Shown: in pieces, positions 62,758 through 64,000 of the stretch
Numbering within the stretch: position 1 is the first letter of the stretch
How the letters are laid out: each line of letters opens with the position of its first letter
Origin: Pseudomonas sp. B21-040
Lineage (GTDB): Bacteria > Pseudomonadota > Gammaproteobacteria > Pseudomonadales > Pseudomonadaceae
DNA length: 64,000 nucleotides
Reading direction: 5' to 3'
NCBI RefSeq assembly: GCF_024748695.1
Contig: NZ_CP087176.1
Location: forward strand, 985,501 to 1,049,500
Notes under the pieces: model-generated
The model's database searches: none
Seen by the model: only the letters and a program-made list of their open reading frames with translations
Told to the model about the DNA's origin: nothing
Made by a program: the position numbers and the translations under genes

Positions 62758-63156
62758 TCAGCCTTGGATAAAAGTCTCATGCAAATGCCGCCAGACCAGC
62801 CGACCATCGGCCTGTTTCTCAAACACCACCGTCGAGCGCCGATCAGAGTGCAGCCCGGTGGCATCGGTCTGCTGCTCGCGATAACTCACGGTCGCGCCAC
62901 CGTCATGCAGGGCGACACCGCGCAATTCACTAAGCTGAATCCTGAACCCGAGTTTCTTGCCGCCCGCCAGTTGAAACAACTCCCTCAACGCCTCGAAATC
63001 CAGCACCCGGCCCAACGGCGAGACCATGGAGAACTGTGGTGAAAATCGGGTCAGCAAGTGCTCCAGCGCAGTCGGGTCTTGTTCTTCGGCCAGCCATTGT
63101 TCGATGGCAACGTGAGCCTGGATGACTTCGTCGAAGTAGTGGGTGTAATCGGTCAT
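62758..63156 (-). CDS. NTF2-like (SnoaL/DUF4440) protein
   Basis: A 132-residue single-domain protein: helix MTDYTHYFDEVIQAHVAIEQWL, then the cone-shaped sheet (FSMVSPLGRVLDFEALRELFQ ... VALHDGGATVSYREQQTD ... RSTVVFEKQADGRLVWRHLHETF). The fold serves as small enzyme or binding pocket; function unknown. ATG 63156 is chosen over a longer frame that runs into a REP element. Confidence 0.85.
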   Translation of the reverse strand: MTDYTHYFDEVIQAHVAIEQWLAEEQDPTALEHLLTRFSPQFSMVSPLGRVLDFEALRELFQLAGGKKLGFRIQLSELRGVALHDGGATVSYREQQTDATGLHSDRRSTVVFEKQADGRLVWRHLHETFIQG

Positions 63157-63187
63157 CGTGTTTCCTGAATTTTTCTGTGTTAGTTCT

Positions 63188-63291
63188 GACGCCATCGCGA
63201 GCAGGCTCACTCCTACAAGGTTCTGTTGGGTGGCATAAATAGCATTCACACCCAAGATCCCTGTGGGAGCGGGCTTGCCCGCGATGGTGTC
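63188..63291. repeat. Paired REP palindrome
   Basis: GACGCCATCGCGAGCAGGCTCACTCCTACA (63188-63217) and TGTGGGAGCGGGCTTGCCCGCGATGGTGTC (63262-63291) around a 44-base spacer. The two arms belong to slightly different REP variants (GAGCAGGCTC versus GGGCTTGCCC), so they are not fully complementary. Confidence 0.82.
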
Positions 63292-63300
63292 GACTCGGTC

Positions 63301-64000
63301 TCAGAGTTGCCCGCGCAACCCAAACCGCTTCATCAATCCCGCTTCCAGCAAGCCCTTGGGCAGCAACCCCGCCAGCAACGGCAACGCCCGGCTGCCATTG
63401 CCCAGGCGAATCAAGCGTGGTGGTTTGCTCTGCTGAACAGCCTTGAGCACCCCTTCGGCAAACGCCCTGGCCGGTGTTGGATTGTCCTGCGATGCCTTGG
63501 CCCGTGCGCGAATGCCTTCGCGCAATGGAAACCACGGCGATTGTTCGGTGATTAACTGTTCCGCCTCGTGGCCGGCATTTTTGGCGAAGCTGGATTCGAT
63601 GGCGCCCGGCTGGACCTCCATCACGCGCACACCGAACGGCGCCAATTCCATGCGCAGCGCATCGCTCAACGCATGAACGGCGGCTTTCGAAGCACAGTAG
63701 GCGCCCGCGAACGGCGTGACCAGGATTCCTGAAACGCTGCCGATGTTCACCACCAGGCCCTTGGCGCGACGCAACACCGGGAACAGTGCTCGGGTGACAC
63801 CGACGATGGCAAACACATTGGTTTCGAACTGGCGCTGCATCGCCGGCACACCGCCGTCGAGCAGCGGCCCCATCGCGCCGAAACCGGCGTTGTTGATCAG
63901 TACATCGAGGCCGCCATGTTGCTGGTTGATGCGCTCGCTCAGCTGTTCGAGTGCCGCGCCGTCGTTGACGTCCAGCTGCACGGCGGTAAAACCGGCGGCG
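63301..64000 (-). CDS. Short-chain dehydrogenase, C-terminal part (truncated by window edge)
   Basis: The last ~233 residues of a minus-strand SDR whose N-terminus lies beyond the right edge. NNAG is in LDVLINNAGFGAMGPLL, the catalytic Ser in NIGSVSGILVTP, and Tyr/Lys in GAYCASKAAVHALSDALRMEL. The substrate is unknown; similar enzymes are broad oxidoreductases. The C-terminal 60 residues (FAEGVLKAVQQSKPPRLIRLGNG) fit the 'classical' SDR group of about 270-280 residues, so only ~40 residues are missing. Confidence 0.9.
   Translation of the reverse strand, partial: AAGFTAVQLDVNDGAALEQLSERINQQHGGLDVLINNAGFGAMGPLLDGGVPAMQRQFETNVFAIVGVTRALFPVLRRAKGLVVNIGSVSGILVTPFAGAYCASKAAVHALSDALRMELAPFGVRVMEVQPGAIESSFAKNAGHEAEQLITEQSPWFPLREGIRARAKASQDNPTPARAFAEGVLKAVQQSKPPRLIRLGNGSRALPLLAGLLPKGLLEAGLMKRFGLRGQL

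Overview
The window is chromosomal DNA of a Pseudomonas, most likely of the P. fluorescens group. The evidence is GC-rich coding sequence with strong wobble bias, many paired REP palindromes of the 'gtgggagcgagcttgctcgcgat' / 'taggagccgggcttgcccgcgat' type, a complete homogentisate cluster (hmgR-hmgA-fahA-maiA), and a left end whose gene order (acyltransferase, pta, slyD, glutathione peroxidase, old-yellow-enzyme reductase, glycosyltransferase, cysZ, trxB) I recall from other pseudomonads. I see no tRNA, rRNA, CRISPR array, insertion sequence or prophage.

Layout. 1-8.5 kb: core housekeeping genes (pta, slyD, gpx, OYE, glycosyltransferase, cysZ, trxB). 8.6-14 kb: a minus-strand catabolic and uptake operon (class III aminotransferase, ABC permease, ATPase, binding protein, FAD amine oxidase). 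14.2-16.6 kb: HopJ-domain and DUF1244 genes, then the tetrahydromonapterin genes folM-folE-folX. 17.2-20 kb: a candidate blue-light module: a MerR regulator whose cobalamin-type domain lacks the cobalt-ligand His (class II LitR-like), a PilZ-like protein, a short LOV photoreceptor and a flavodoxin. 20.3-23 kb: class II aldolase, MEST-like alpha/beta hydrolase and SDR. 23-24.6 kb: a truncated S-type-pyocin-like protein with an unfamiliar C-terminus and a small overlapping partner gene. 25.2-34.7 kb: DUF1302/DUF1329 envelope pair, a MalT-type LuxR regulator and an AT-richer 1141-residue dermonecrotic-toxin-like protein. 34.7-39 kb: tyrosine/homogentisate degradation with an evident operator. 39-46 kb: SirB1-like protein, a Leu/Glu-type dehydrogenase with the catalytic Lys replaced by Val, yebG with a textbook LexA box, psiE, sdaA with a divergent LysR, and an HPF/RaiA protein. 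46.4-50.7 kb: FecI-FecR-TonB receptor iron cell-surface signalling set with a Fur-like box. 50.8-54.8 kb: AraC regulator, EamA transporter, 2-hydroxyacid dehydrogenase, a long Pseudomonas repeat element and a DUF6124 gene. 55-61.3 kb: LysR regulator divergent from an Aae-like efflux operon (outer-membrane channel, FUSC protein, DUF1656 peptide, HlyD adaptor). 61.3-64 kb: a delta-60-repeat propeller protein, an NTF2-like protein and a truncated SDR.

How the parts work together. The most system-like region is 14.9-20 kb, where a LOV photoreceptor, a PilZ-like protein, a LitR-like regulator with its own likely operator, a flavodoxin and pterin-cofactor synthesis lie side by side. The most accessory-looking stretches are the pyocin-like pair, the LuxR plus large toxin region and the delta-60 protein, all visibly richer in A/T than their neighbours.
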